A stretch of DNA of 64,000 nt, taken from positions 14,012,001 through 14,076,000 of the forward strand of contig CP075492.1 in NCBI GenBank assembly GCA_021613535.1. Reading direction: 5' to 3'. Positions 47,926 through 59,941 of the stretch are shown here, piece by piece. The stretch comes from Adineta vaga. Its lineage: Eukaryota > Rotifera. The notes below the pieces were generated by a model. The model searched no databases and had not been told where the DNA came from. It saw nothing but the letters and a program-made list of their open reading frames with translations. Position numbers and translations under genes: made by a program. The number at the start of each line of letters is the position of its first letter. Within the stretch, counting starts at the first letter, position 1.

Positions 47926-48325
47926 ATGCTGCACTTCTTGCATGAACTCTTCTGTCTATATTTCTCGTCATTATCAATATTACCCGGTCTAGAACGATTG
48001 CCGAACGAATTGCTATTGGAAATTCTTTCCTATCTATCGATCTCAGACTTGTTTTATGGTTGGTCGAATCTCAATTGGCGTTTCAATCCTATCGTCTACA
48101 GTTTACCCATTAAAGGTTTTTATACCATACGAAAAAGTTAATTAAAAAGTCATAAGATTTTCTTTAGAAATTAACTCGAATTCTTTATTTTCTTTAAGTT
48201 CTCAGCGAAATTAGTGATGGTATTCATGGAAAACTTCTAATGGTGTCATTGCACATCTTCGCTATTTCGTTTCACAAGTTGTTTCACTTCAAATTGACCG
48301 ATGTTATCCATGCGACGTAGCTACT
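47926..48325 (+). pseudogene. F-box protein remnant
   Basis: A 71-codon ORF (47926-48141) contains LERLPNELLLEILSYLSISDLFYGWSNLNWRF, a good F-box motif of the bdelloid type, but stops soon after. Downstream fragments (AHLRYFVSQVVSLQIDRCYP-like, about 48250-48310) resemble the next part of such proteins and are separated by stops. F-box proteins recruit substrates to SCF ubiquitin ligases. The substrate-binding region is missing, so this is a decayed copy. Confidence 0.55.
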
Positions 48326-48625
48326 GTTCTTTTTAATGAATAGCGAGTACTTATTATTTTGTTGAAGACTTGTTTTTTGTTCTTTAATGAAAATAAATCG
48401 TTTTCACTATAAAATTTCATGACATAGAAAGATATATTTTTGAAGAGTTCTTTTCTCGATAGATGCGATTCAATTTGTTAGCAGATGATTTAAGATAATC
48501 AATGAAAAGAGTAATATTTTATTCATATTATCGAATTGATAATCGATAAACTATACCCACACCCTCAAATATTCGTTCACAAAAATATTAATCTAATAAA
48601 ACTGATCAAGCTATACACTTATGAA
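48326..48625. other. Intergenic; contains a telomere-like word
   Basis: No gene. At 48555-48565 the sequence CCCACACCCTC matches the C-strand of the bdelloid telomere repeat, just past the 3' end of the GNAT gene. Confidence 0.4.
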
Positions 48626-49486
48626 TCATAGCGTATCAAAATCAATGTCTAGATACTCTGCTACTGGTTCATACCCAATATTTTGATAAATCTTGTTCGA
48701 AGTAGGATTTAATTTATCAGTAAATAGAGCGCAATGTTTTTGCTGCGTATTGATCACTAATTCTGTCAGTTTGTAAACGGCAGTACTTGCAAATCCTTTG
48801 TTTCGTAAATTTGATGGTGTATACACCCAACTAAGAATAGCAAAATTATCTGTTTCTCGTGCTATAGCAACCATACTAACAATTTGTTGATCTTCATTCA
48901 CAACTAATTTATAAAGAAGTTTCTTTTGAATCTTGTTTTCTGTAGTCGCTCGTATTTCTTCGTCCGGTTTTAATGGAAGTAATCCAGCAGCTATCTGAAA
49001 ATTTTTAAGCCATACTGTAAGAATCGGTAAATCTTGGATAGTCGCCAATTTAAGTTCACTGTTTTGAACTAATTCGATATTCTTCAGATCTTTTATGATA
49101 TTCAAAAGAAGAACTGTTGATTGAACTATCGGTTTTGAATACATTTTCAGAAAACCATTCACTATGGCGGTTTTACCAGTTACACCTTTTAAATTTATTT
49201 GATGACAATGAAAATAATCTACCATTGGTTTAATAGCAGCATCCGATTCTGTAATAAATGTTGCTAAGGCAGGCTTATTATCTGTTGTGACTGCACATGA
49301 AATAATAGTACCGTTCTTGTCAATAGTTGCAATCAAAATAGATTTTTCTAGATCAATGGATTTGTTAAGAAATCGATTGCATATACCAAGAATGACATTG
49401 TTTTCACATTCGTTTTGCATAAGATAAATTTTGCAATCATTCAAAAATGTGCTTGTCCTATCATACTTTCTAATTTCGTCATCCAT
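48626..49486 (-). CDS. GNAT-family N-acetyltransferase
   Basis: Intronless, 286 residues. The N-terminal half is a divergent GNAT-like domain and the C-terminal half a standard one. Motif A is WVYTPSNLRNKGFASTAVYKL, with the acetyl-CoA pyrophosphate loop R/K-x-x-G-F/Y-A. It is followed by CALFTDKLNPTSNKIYQNIGYEPV, the FR47-like ending. Acetyl-CoA is the expected donor; the acceptor is unknown. No membrane segment is present. Similar proteins are widespread in bacteria, and the absence of introns is compatible with transfer. Confidence 0.85.
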   Translation of the reverse strand: MDDEIRKYDRTSTFLNDCKIYLMQNECENNVILGICNRFLNKSIDLEKSILIATIDKNGTIISCAVTTDNKPALATFITESDAAIKPMVDYFHCHQINLKGVTGKTAIVNGFLKMYSKPIVQSTVLLLNIIKDLKNIELVQNSELKLATIQDLPILTVWLKNFQIAAGLLPLKPDEEIRATTENKIQKKLLYKLVVNEDQQIVSMVAIARETDNFAILSWVYTPSNLRNKGFASTAVYKLTELVINTQQKHCALFTDKLNPTSNKIYQNIGYEPVAEYLDIDFDTL

Positions 49487-49822
49487 TTTATTGTAACTAT
49501 TTTTCGATAATCTAAAAACAAAACATGTGTAGAAGTTAGTTGCGTCTGTTTTATTTCTCCTTTATAATCAAATCAAATTCATTGGATATTATTAAAACAC
49601 GGTTAAATGCTTCTGTTTCTAGATGAAATGAAAAACCTGTTTATTTATACTTTGAAAAGGTATATCTTTTATCTCTTTTATATTTCATTTGTTGATTGGT
49701 TAAAATGTCATTTCATCAGCGTTGCACAATGCTTTTACTATGCGAATAATGATAACAGCAAATTTTACAGCACAATAATCTACATGAAAATATTTATGAC
49801 AAGTGGTGGTCATAGAGTTTTC
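49487..49822. other. Intergenic
   Basis: Only a short ORF of no recognisable family (49607-49852, overlapping the GPCR end on the other strand). Confidence 0.4.
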
Positions 49823-50782
49823 TTATGTAATACTTGTATTGATTTGTATTGATTTTTTTGAAATCAATTTGCTATATTGAAGACAAAATCTTCTCACTTC
49901 TAATCGAAATGATTTTGATACACATATATAAATGTAAAATGACAAACTATTATTCATATAAATCAAGAACGTTCCATTAAAATAATTACTAAACGATTCA
50001 ATTAGTTGTCGATCTGTACTTTTAATCACTGTTTGAGTCGCTGATTGATATAAAAGATTAATTGCAAATGGTGCTATAGTAATAACATACCATACGGTTT
50101 CAATTAATAACATTTTAATCATATCTCGATCACGTTTACGAGCACGTGTTATATTCAAAATTATAGTTGTGTTTGGACAAACACGAGCTCGAATATTTCT
50201 TAAATTTCTAAACATTAATGCACCAAAGAGAACCATACATAGTAATGGAATAATACCAACAGCAACTGCCATATATGCAGATAAGATAATAGCCGATAAG
50301 CCTCGTTTTCCACCACATCGACCATTTTCAAGTGAATTTAATGTGTATGGCCATATGGCTAATATGAACCAGAAGATTGGAACACAAATAACAATATAAA
50401 TGGCTATTCGAAATCGACTAAATGATCGAATACGAACATGATTACTTGATATAGCATATCGATCAATACATGTACAGATAAAGAATGTCCGCATTATTTG
50501 ATTGAATGAATGACGAAAATAGAATTGTAATTCACAAAATTGAACAGATGCAGTTGATGGATTAGGATGATCTAATGCATATATAACTGGTAGGGTAGAA
50601 ACATTCAAACCAAATAAAGATGCTGCAAATATATAGGTTGAACAAGGATTTCGACGATATACTGGCCAAACGAAAACCATCATATTGAATAGTAAACCTA
50701 TATTGCCAAGTGCGTTATAAGTTGTCATTCCATAACGTGTCAAATGTCGTTGTAGTAAAGGTAAGTATGTAGCTGATGACAT
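49823..50782 (-). CDS. Rhodopsin-class GPCR, peptide-receptor-like
   Basis: Intronless, 319 residues. TM1 is ALGNIGLLFNMMVF, TM2 CSTYIFAASLFGL, and the TM3 end CIDRYAISSNHVRIRSF with a canonical DRY-like motif. Loop 2 has NGRCGGKRG. TM6 contains ITIAPFAINLLY and TM7 NSLSFYIYICVSKSFRLE. It is closest in layout to the receptor at 33.5-34.5 kb, consistent with an old duplication. The ligand is unknown. Confidence 0.85.
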   Translation of the reverse strand: MSSATYLPLLQRHLTRYGMTTYNALGNIGLLFNMMVFVWPVYRRNPCSTYIFAASLFGLNVSTLPVIYALDHPNPSTASVQFCELQFYFRHSFNQIMRTFFICTCIDRYAISSNHVRIRSFSRFRIAIYIVICVPIFWFILAIWPYTLNSLENGRCGGKRGLSAIILSAYMAVAVGIIPLLCMVLFGALMFRNLRNIRARVCPNTTIILNITRARKRDRDMIKMLLIETVWYVITIAPFAINLLYQSATQTVIKSTDRQLIESFSNYFNGTFLIYMNNSLSFYIYICVSKSFRLEVRRFCLQYSKLISKKSIQINTSIT

Positions 50783-51450
50783 ATTTTCGAGTCAATTGAT
50801 GGATGAAGAGAAATATCTTCGATGTAGGACAAATAGTACAAATGAGATCATTTTTGTAGAAGACTTTTTTTCAACTCTATATCACCTTAAAGGTCATCAA
50901 GAAAATACTTTGAAATATTTTCATATTTAAATCAAAGAAAAGTACAAGTTGATTACTATGTAGATAATGGAAAATCTCTCGAGCATAGTTAAATTAATGC
51001 TGATTGCACGAGACAGTCTTTTTTCGCATGGCCATAAATTATCATCCAGTAATATTTTTTGATTGAACTGCGTTATATATACTTCCATTATAATTAGATA
51101 CCATATAGTCACCAAGTCTATCTATTTTGTTACTCTAGTAATAAATGATCGGCACCTTGACTTGATTATATGAAAGGGTTATTGAAGTGAGTAAAATGTA
51201 AAGAATATGAATGCAAGTTCATGTCAAATATTATATATGATTGTAACTTCGGATTGATCGAAAAATGGTGTTCATTTATATCGTTGAAATAGAATCATTT
51301 TCTGTATTTGTTAAATGCCAACGAACATTGATAGTAAAACAATTTCATTATGAACAATCATATTTCATAATGTGAAAAATAAGGATCAATTAGAATATTC
51401 ATTTGATACATTTAATTACAGTACAATGTGATTATCACAAAAAAAAGGAA
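50783..51450. other. Intergenic
   Basis: No gene or structured RNA is recognised. Confidence 0.45.
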
Positions 51451-52219
51451 TCAATATTTTGCTTTTTCATCGATTAATCCGATAGCTTGATGGAATTTCA
51501 ATTCAAATCTGTCTTCACCACGGTATCGGCTGGTTTGAATATACCATTTACCTTCAAATTGATTGAGTGTTGCATTCCAATTCAATTGTATGGTTACTTT
51601 ATGTCCGTAGTTTTCCGTTGTATTTCCTGTACCTGGTTTATATACTTTAGTCAAAGCAAGTCGATTCGTTTGAAACGAATAGATTCCATCAATAGAAAAT
51701 GCACCAATATCATCAGTTCCTTCTCCATCGACTCTTGACATGGAAGTATTGAATGTCAATGCTAATTGATGAGGTCCATGCCATCGATTATGTTGTTGAT
51801 AACGACTAGACCATATACCTGTTTGAAAATAAGCTTTGGAATACGTTTGATCTTTATCAGAAGGTGCACTAGCAATAAATGTTGTATTCGATTGCAATGA
51901 TTTTCCTTTACATCGATAATAACAATACATCGTACCAAATACAACAGCAATTAAACCAAAAATACCCCCAACTATACTACCCACTATGACACCTGTATTA
52001 CAATTGCTACCAGTACATCGACTACCGCTACTTATTCGACTTCCAGCTGTAATAAAATTTCATATTAATACATATATCGAGAAAGTAATCAATATTCACT
52101 CGTTTACCTCTGTAACTACTGCTACCCCCTCGAAATCCACCACCTCCACGAGCTCCTTGACAATCGACAATGACAATTAGAACAATTAGAACAAAGCAAA
52201 GATGGATTAGAATATGCAT
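51451..52219 (-). CDS. Gly-rich ectodomain, single-pass protein with unknown cytosolic domain
   Basis: Two exons (52108-52219 and 51451-52046) with a 61-nt intron encode 235 residues, a whole number of codons. A signal peptide (LIHLCFVLIVLIVIVDCQG) is followed by a Gly/Arg/Ser-rich stretch and a Cys pair (RCTGSNCN). A transmembrane helix (VGSIVGGIFGLIAVVFGTMYCYY) comes next. The C-terminal domain has a WHGPHQL segment, EGTDDIGAFSIDGIYS, HKVTIQLNWN and FEGKWYIQTSRYRGEDRFELKF, which looks like a compact beta-rich fold repeated in bdelloid paralogues. No function is known to me. Confidence 0.7.
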
Positions 52220-52717
52220 AGTTTTGTATTTCGTATATAACCAGCACTATTTATTTAAATACGTATATATATATATATATAACGACTTTAAAAAATGAAT
52301 AACAACCAAGATAAGATATGACGCATGCTTTCAAACGAATACTGAGGAGAAATAAATATGTATACGAATATCTTTGACGACAGTGATAAGAAAAATATAC
52401 GTAAGTTGATGACGTTCTTCTGTCCTAACATAATGTGAAGACATCAAAGGCTAAAAGTTAAGACTATATCACTGAACGCATGATAAACTATTTGTTATCA
52501 TCTAATCATGAGTCTTTTTACGAGTCGAATTAGTAACCATCGAAAAGGTCTTAGAAGTAATAAAACAATCAGACACACCACACGAATACTGTGCCAAAAG
52601 AGTGTTTGCGGATCGTTAAATTTTGCACTGTATTTTTCTTCGAGAAAATATGATATATATGTACTCATTTCCATTGAAATACCTATCAAATGTCCATTCT
52701 TATTAAAATTAGAAATT
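52220..52717. other. Intergenic with AT microsatellite
   Basis: It contains an AT dinucleotide run (about 52264-52281). Overlapping ORFs on both strands at 52.5-52.8 kb show no family resemblance. Confidence 0.4.
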
Positions 52718-53497
52718 TCATTTTTTGAATATCGAAGAATTAAATTCCTGTTTGTGACGATGAATCGAATTATTTCGAACCATTTTCCAACTCTCAATAA
52801 ATTCTTTATTTTTTCCCATTTCTCCTAAAGTCAGACTCTTCTCGAACAGAAGACGTTTACGCCGTCGACAACATACAAATGGCAATGAAATCGCTTTAAT
52901 TCCAGCTGCTTGAGCAGTAATACCAGTGACAAATACATCTTCTAACCATAATTTTGGTTTCGTTTCATTATCAGTCGATATTTTTTGTAACAAATGTAAC
53001 GTATTCGGTGGAACATACCATTTACTGTCGAATTATCTATTAACTCGCCGTGAACATTTATGGCAGAAAAGATTCGGATTGGAAAGATCATCAATTGAAG
53101 TGATAAATCGGACAATATTTTCGATATTGATAATTGCATCATCATCTGTATATAAAAGCCATCGAGTTGGACAATAAAATTTTGTCCAAGTAAGTGTAAA
53201 TATTGATTTTAAAGTTAAATTATAATAATCATCAACGAATTTTCCCATTATTAAATCATGATATTGTTTATCTTCTTTGAGAAGTTTATCTAACAATTCT
53301 CCGTCATCTGTTGATCTTAAAACGAATACATATGGAATGTGATATTGTAGAACTTCAGGTAACCATGTTTGTCGAACCAATTGTCGTTGATGAAAGTTTT
53401 TTGTCGAAGATTTAATTGCAATGAATAATTGACTATTAGTATATTGAGAATCTTTACAAAGATTGAGTTTATGTAAAACGACATCATTTGTTTCCAT
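52718..53497 (-). pseudogene. GT31 (beta-1,3-galactosyltransferase-like) with in-frame stop
   Basis: A single frame carries the GT31 core: RQLVRQTWLPEV (start of the domain), a YNLTLKSIFTLTW segment, the metal-binding YTDDDAII, then SKWYVPPNTL and WLEDVFVTG (the EDVxxG motif). A TAA at 53033-53035 lies in frame between CHKCSRRVNR and FDSKWYVPP, so the second half is separated from the first. No short intron can remove it. No N-terminal membrane anchor is visible upstream; another in-frame stop occurs near 53.54 kb. GT31 enzymes extend glycans in the Golgi. It is likely a pseudogene. Confidence 0.7.
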
Positions 53498-55446
53498 AAT
53501 CTCTTCGACTGTGTGTAAATGTACATAGCTATAGCGGGTAGTTTAGTGAGAGTTTGTTGAATATGGATTATAATATAGATTATAGACAATACATGATTAA
53601 ACATTTTTCGATTTTTATCTAAAACGATTAGAATAATGTATTACATTAGGAAAAAAAAGGATGCTCTTCCATTGAACAACATATCTTGAATTTTAATTTT
53701 TCTTAATTTCTTTTACCAAACTATAACTAAGCAAAAAAGACTTCTTTGCGATAAGACTATCGGCTTATATATTTCGTAACATTGAAATGCAAATTCAATA
53801 AGAACAAAGGTATCAATGAGTTTAGTCGCATTTTCAGGTGTACCGTACTGCATTGAAATAGGACTGCAATTCTATTGGCTACTCTTGGTAACGTTACAAA
53901 TCAAATTCGAATCCCTTCAGTCCAATGGTATGGTTAAAGGAAGCGATATTCTCTCCATAGTTAAGACAAACACTAGTCACATTTTGAAATGAGAACTTGG
54001 CGTTATCAATTGTAGAATAAGAGCTAACGATGAACGATGATCAGTTGGTATAATACACGCAATTAAATACACTAACAATAATGTATTTTCATGTATATAC
54101 ACAAAGATGTTCGTTAAACATCGATCATAATTAATAAACTAAACGCTCCGTAAAATACAGTCTTGGCGATTTTTGATAGAAGAGGCTCTAACGCTGATGG
54201 AGCTACGCTTTTCTTTATTTCTTCATATCATATATCGCATAGTTCTCACACAAAACATTCACTGATTCGTCACACAGTCGTCGATTCAATCTTCAGTTTG
54301 TACGTGCTCGACTCGACTCCTACTCACATATGAATCGAAACTTTGCGGTATTGTATATTTTGAAAGATATTCATTGTGACAATTTCTGGTCTAGGATCCA
54401 AGAACTGGTGAAATAATGGTGTATATATATATTTATTTCGTCGAAGAGAAAGAGAATAACTATACTGCACATTTCTTGCTCTGTATATTGTGCTTGGAAC
54501 GGCCAGTGCCATACTACAAGGAGAGTATCACACTTAATCAAGAACATGTGTTAAATCCATAAATAGAAGAGAAACAGAACCATGTAGTTGGGCTTTATAA
54601 ATACGAGGACAAATGTGTAGGTGCATATGATAGAATCAAGTGAATATGGTGTGATCGTTTTAGATTGTCACATTCATCAATTATTAAAATATTAATATCA
54701 ATAAAAGTTCAAATTTTCCAATACGCTTACTTCATCTACAAAACGAATAGACAACAAAAAGCAATTCCAATTCATTCAGAGATCATAGTTATTCATCAAG
54801 TCACAATGCCTCGACTCACCTCTTCACAAGGTTTGTTACAAACATATACACAAAAACTGAGGAGTAAATATTATTATTGATTACTGATCTTTTAATTAAA
54901 GGTCAGACTCAATATCACATGTGTATACTGAGAATGAATCAATAATCGATTATCAATACAAAGAAAGGTTGAAAAGATAAAAAATATATATTCAAATAAA
55001 TCAACCAAACGATTTTGATTTAAAAAACGAGAAGGTTTTGTCGTGTATTCAGTAGAAAGTAGATTCTAACAAAAGGTTTTACTCCACGTCAATGACAATG
55101 AACTATAAGTTTATAAAAGATGTCTTTCCTTTCGTTTCTGTATAATAGTCGTACTATTTGCATTATATTCAAAACCAACGCTAAAGAGTGTATAATAAGG
55201 TATAGATCAAATGTTCACTGCTAGCATCGATACAGGAAATATTACTCATGGTGAAAAGTATGTTGGTCAAGATGTTATCTCTGGACGATGAAGTAAAGTG
55301 TTTTATCGCATACTATGTGGCACTAAATTTAGGCCAACACTCTTCATATAGCCGGTGCAACTTCTCGAGAAGATCGAGTTGGTGTATAATGCTATGAAAA
55401 ATATAAAGAAGGATATATTGCTAAACGCACTGAAGCATTTCTATAT
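53498..55446. other. 1.9 kb without a recognisable gene
   Basis: Short ORFs only. A sequence with TTCGAATCCC near 53.9 kb was considered as a tRNA and rejected. No transposon domain is seen. Confidence 0.45.
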
Positions 55447-55860
55447 CCAGAATATGCATTAATAGAAGGATACATACGAACCGAATTTATGCTCCAAGAT
55501 TTACTTTTACTAACTTCTGCTAGCCTAGATCTTACTCCCGGAATCTTATTCATATCAACACTTAATGCATCTACACAGGTAGTAGCTGATGTATGGATAA
55601 TTTATCTTACTGACCATGCTGAAAAAAAGAATCTATACAATCTTACCTTTCGGTTCAAAAACTTAGTTCGGCAACCCATAAGATTTTTCTTTAGATGTTT
55701 TTCTGCACTTGCTGGATTCTTTTTCCTTCTCGGTTCAATATTATACTTACCACAATATAATACAAGTCCATTTACTGTTAAAAAAATTCGTTTAAGAACA
55801 ATTACGATAAGTTGTTACACAACAACATTCATTAAATGGAATAAAACCATTTATAAATAG
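55447..55860 (+). pseudogene. Degraded membrane protein remnant, possibly YrhK-like
   Basis: An open frame of about 138 codons with two hydrophobic segments. The second, GFFFLLGSILYLPQY, resembles the LGSxLFLP end of YrhK-like domains. Upstream (55.2-55.45 kb) the frame is closed by several stops, and no start exon was found. It is probably an old remnant. Confidence 0.3.
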
Positions 55861-56188
55861 AAATGGAAAACAAAAGATGAAAGATAATAACCATTGAAGA
55901 AAAATAAAGAAAAACTTGAGATAAGGGTGAAAAACGAATTCGATATAATCGATAAATTGATTGTAAAAAGTATGATAAAAGAATAGATAATGAAGATGTT
56001 GAAAGAAGATAACCACTACGGAATTTACAAAGAAATGTTCTATGTAAATTTCTCTGAAAAAACTTGAGTAATTTAATTTATTCTTTTTTAAAAATAAGAA
56101 AAATTAATCTCTTCTACTCATTTCATTTTTAAAACTAAACTGTTTTCATTATGAAACTGTTATTTGAAAATTTCTATTAATTAATTAA

Positions 56189-58706
56189 TTAATTATCATT
56201 TGTTTTTTTCGAAACTAGCATTGGAACAAAATCATTGGATTCGTCGGAAAAAAATGGTTTCGTAATGTTCATTTCATTTTCGTTATTCTGTTCCTAGAAC
56301 AAAACTTAATTATAGTTAAATCATGATTATTCTATAAAATTAATATAAACCTTATCGTCAAGATCGTTTTCATAATCAATACCACACCGAAACCAATGAC
56401 GAACAGTATTTGGTAAGCAACAGCAACAAATATCATCGATTGTAATAATTAATTTTCGATCAATTTCATGCGGTTTAAGTGGACGAGTTAAATATGAGAC
56501 AATTAGACCAACAATAAGAACTGTACTAACTGCAATAAATGAATACCACATATAACTTATAGAATAAAAGTTAAACATTAGATTAGATCTAAAATATATC
56601 AAATGAAATTAATTTTAATTATTAGTTCAAATTACATACTTGTTTATTGGAGTAGAAAAACTTATTATTGTTGTTTCATTAATTGATAAAGAACAGTTTG
56701 TAGTAGATAAAGATAAACGTTCACTTTTTCTTTGATTGCTAGTTATTTGTGATCCGATAAAAATCCATAATGATATAACAATACCAGAAATAAAGCCAAC
56801 TGAACATCCGCGATGATTAGCTCGTGGAAAAAAGAAACCAAGAAAAAACACACCCATAATTGGACCTTGTAAAGCACCAAATAAAGATATTGTAGCATTT
56901 AATATAGGACCAAAATAACTAACTATGTAAGTTAATAATATAACAACAATTCCTAATATAATCGAAAAGATCTTCGAAATAAAACCTTGTCTTTCATCAC
57001 TTAATTTTCTACGTAATAAACCTTTATAAATATCTTCAATAATTACAGCTGCAAGACTATTTAAACCAGAAGATAATGTTGATAATGAACCAGAAAAGAC
57101 ACAAGCAAGAAAAATTCCTGGTAAACCTGATATATTACTTAATACTTCCATTACAAAATAAGGAAATATTTGATCGATAGATGAAATAAATTTACTTGTA
57201 AATGGATCACAATTAGCATAATATGCATAAATAATAATTCCAATGAAACAAGATAAAAGAATGATACATATTGAACATATTGCATTAATAAATAATGCTT
57301 GTTTAGCATCACGTGTTGTTCGAACACACATATATCGTTGAACTTGTGTTTGATTAAAACTAAGGTTAGATAGAATATTTAAAGTACCACCGATTATTAT
57401 AGACCAAATTGTATGACGAACTCGAGGATCAATACTGACACTAAGAAAAGAAAACGAAATCTTCTGTATAATTAAAGATCAAAGTTTGAAAAAGAATACT
57501 TATTAAATTGTATTCTACCACCTTTTGATGCAATCGAAAATACAGGACCAAAACCACCGAGCGTGATCAAACCTAAGAATAAATAGAAAATTTTCTCGAA
57601 TTATAATCCCTTAATATTACCTTGTATAATTGCTGAAAGTAGACCTATAAGCATAATTGATACTTGTAGAACATCTGTCCAAATAACAGCTTTCATTCCA
57701 CCCTAATTCAAAACATAGATTAATTAATTCATTATTTCCTTGATTATAACTACATACCACAGATGAATAAAAAGTACAAATAATTCCAATAGAAAAAACA
57801 GAAAGCCATATATTTAAGCCAGTAGCTAAATTAAAATAGTTTTCATTAACAAAAGTAAAGAATTTACTTACTCTGATTGAGTGCCAATGCTGGACCATAT
57901 AAAACAATAGCCATAGAAATCAACTATTAAAATAGTAAATATGAAAACAAAATAAAATTATTTATTAGTTTTTACCATTAAAATTGAGAAAACGAGAGAC
58001 ACACTAACACGTATTGTACGATCGAAGCGTTTTTCTAAGTACTATAGATAATAAATATTTTAATAAATAATAAATTAATATAAAATTTCAATATACTTCA
58101 TAAGTACTTGTACAGTTCATTTCACGAAATTTTGGCATAAATACAAATGCTGTTATTGTTGCTGCTATTGTCAAAGAAATAGCTAAAAGATAAATTCTAT
58201 TTTTATTCATATTCTGTAATAAAGAATTCGAATATAATTAATAAAAACTTTTCATAACAATTATTCTTTTCTCATTCTCTACTAAATATTTGCTAATTAT
58301 AAAATTTTATTCTAAAAGACTTCATATTACTTCGTACCACTATAGCAATACATAGTTCCATTCATATAAATTTCACTTGGTGTTCCGAGAATTGTATTAG
58401 CCGATAGAAACGATGCTGTTAAACTGAGAGCTACTGGAAGTACCTGAATAGAATTTCAATATATAACACAAAGAAATTAATTTTAAGTAAAAACTCACTC
58501 CAATTTTGCGATTAGCTATCATAGAAGAAAAATATTAATATTCATTAATGAAAAAAAAACATATTAAAATGATTACCGAGTAGAAATTCTTTTGCTGAAC
58601 TTTTCTTTGCTTTGAAAAATCCAAATATAATACCAATAACTGCCGATGTTAAAAGAAGTAAAATAAGAAGAACATAGTCTAATATATTTAGGGTACGTAT
58701 CATCAT
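56189..58706 (-). CDS. SLC5-family sodium:solute symporter
   Basis: A multi-exon gene starting [21 protein letters not shown] (58706 down) and ending with a short exon whose stop is at 56189-56191. Recognisable exons give [25 protein letters not shown] (58.4 kb), an FTFVNEN...[24 protein letters not shown] segment, [33 protein letters not shown] and [21 protein letters not shown]. These are SLC5 signatures, closest in pattern to the monocarboxylate/multivitamin branch (SLC5A5/A6/A8/A12). About 13 transmembrane helices are expected. It would import an organic anion with sodium at the plasma membrane; the substrate is not determinable. Introns are short and one near 56.33 kb gives an acidic C-terminal tail. 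Confidence 0.85.
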
Positions 58707-59941
58707 TTTTATTTTAAAATAATAATAATTGATTTATTTTAGAACATTTATAGAACTGTAATGTAGATATAATAATAGAATCTGTAAAATGGAATTTAGA
58801 GAGAAAAATTAAATAAAAACAATCTATTACAAATGACCTTTTTGTTTGTATTATGATCGACCTTCAAGAATAATTTTAAAAAAAAGGTTATCTGTTGATA
58901 AAATTTATCATCAATCGTAAATACTTTGAAATATTTTTCTTTATTTATATATGATTTCATTCATATTGAATAGAATAATATGTATTCATCAAAAAGAAAC
59001 ATATGATATCAAAATCACTGTATTAATTCGAAGAACATATTCGTCAAATATTATGTTTCTTAATCATCGATTTCATTGTACAGTGGCTTTAGAAAGTTAA
59101 AGATTGTATTCATTGTACTGTGTTCATTTGAAGGCAAAGGAGAAAAAGCGTTACTCTAATATTTCAAAAAATATTTTGTAGTACGAGCGAAGTTGGATCG
59201 GAGTATGAGTAAAATAATTGAAGTGATGAATTATTGAAGTAGCGCTTTTTCATTCCTGATCTTGATAAGATCAAATTATTTGAATTGAAAAAAAAAATGT
59301 TTTTGTTTTAATATAGATATTCGATACATTGATATTATGGTATCACTTTCTCGAATAGTCAATATATTTCATTAAATATGTTCCTACTATTTTCTCTCAA
59401 AATCATTTCTTCTCAATATTTGTCAATTTCTTCGATCCGTATTTCCATCCTTCATTGATACAAAGTGCAATTCCATTTTCAAAGTGAGTATATGCGAATA
59501 TAGACCGATCATATGTCGCTTCATTGGCAAAACAAACTACAACATGACAGCAAAAAAACTCGACAAGAATCATGAATTATGATTCAGCTAGAAGAAGATC
59601 ATAGCAATGTCCTATCGTTTTACGTCAAATATGTACTATCACGTTATCTCGATCAATATCAGGATGCGCCAGTTCGTATGATCATATTTATAAACCATTA
59701 TTTCATCTAATATTGTAATGAATAACGGATCACCAGATTAAAATGTTATAAAAATATGTGATTCCATTTTCCTCGAAGTAACATATACGAATGTACTGAT
59801 TTTCGGCGCCATCTATAAAATGTGTTCATTGAACAGTTACTATATCCTATCTTCTTATTTGTATAGTTTATTGACTTTATTGACGATATAAACTACTAAA
59901 CTAAAGTGTCCATATAACGTTAAGAATTATTATCATAAACT
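58707..59941. other. 1.2 kb divergent intergenic region
   Basis: It separates the SLC5 gene (-) from the DUF1295-type gene (+). No coding sequence or repeat family is recognised. Confidence 0.45.

Noticed and set aside
53845-53925. Possible tRNA gene (TTCGAATCCC B-box-like word)
   Set aside because: The bases before TTCGAAT cannot pair with the CCC after it, and no acceptor stem or matching A-box arrangement could be built.
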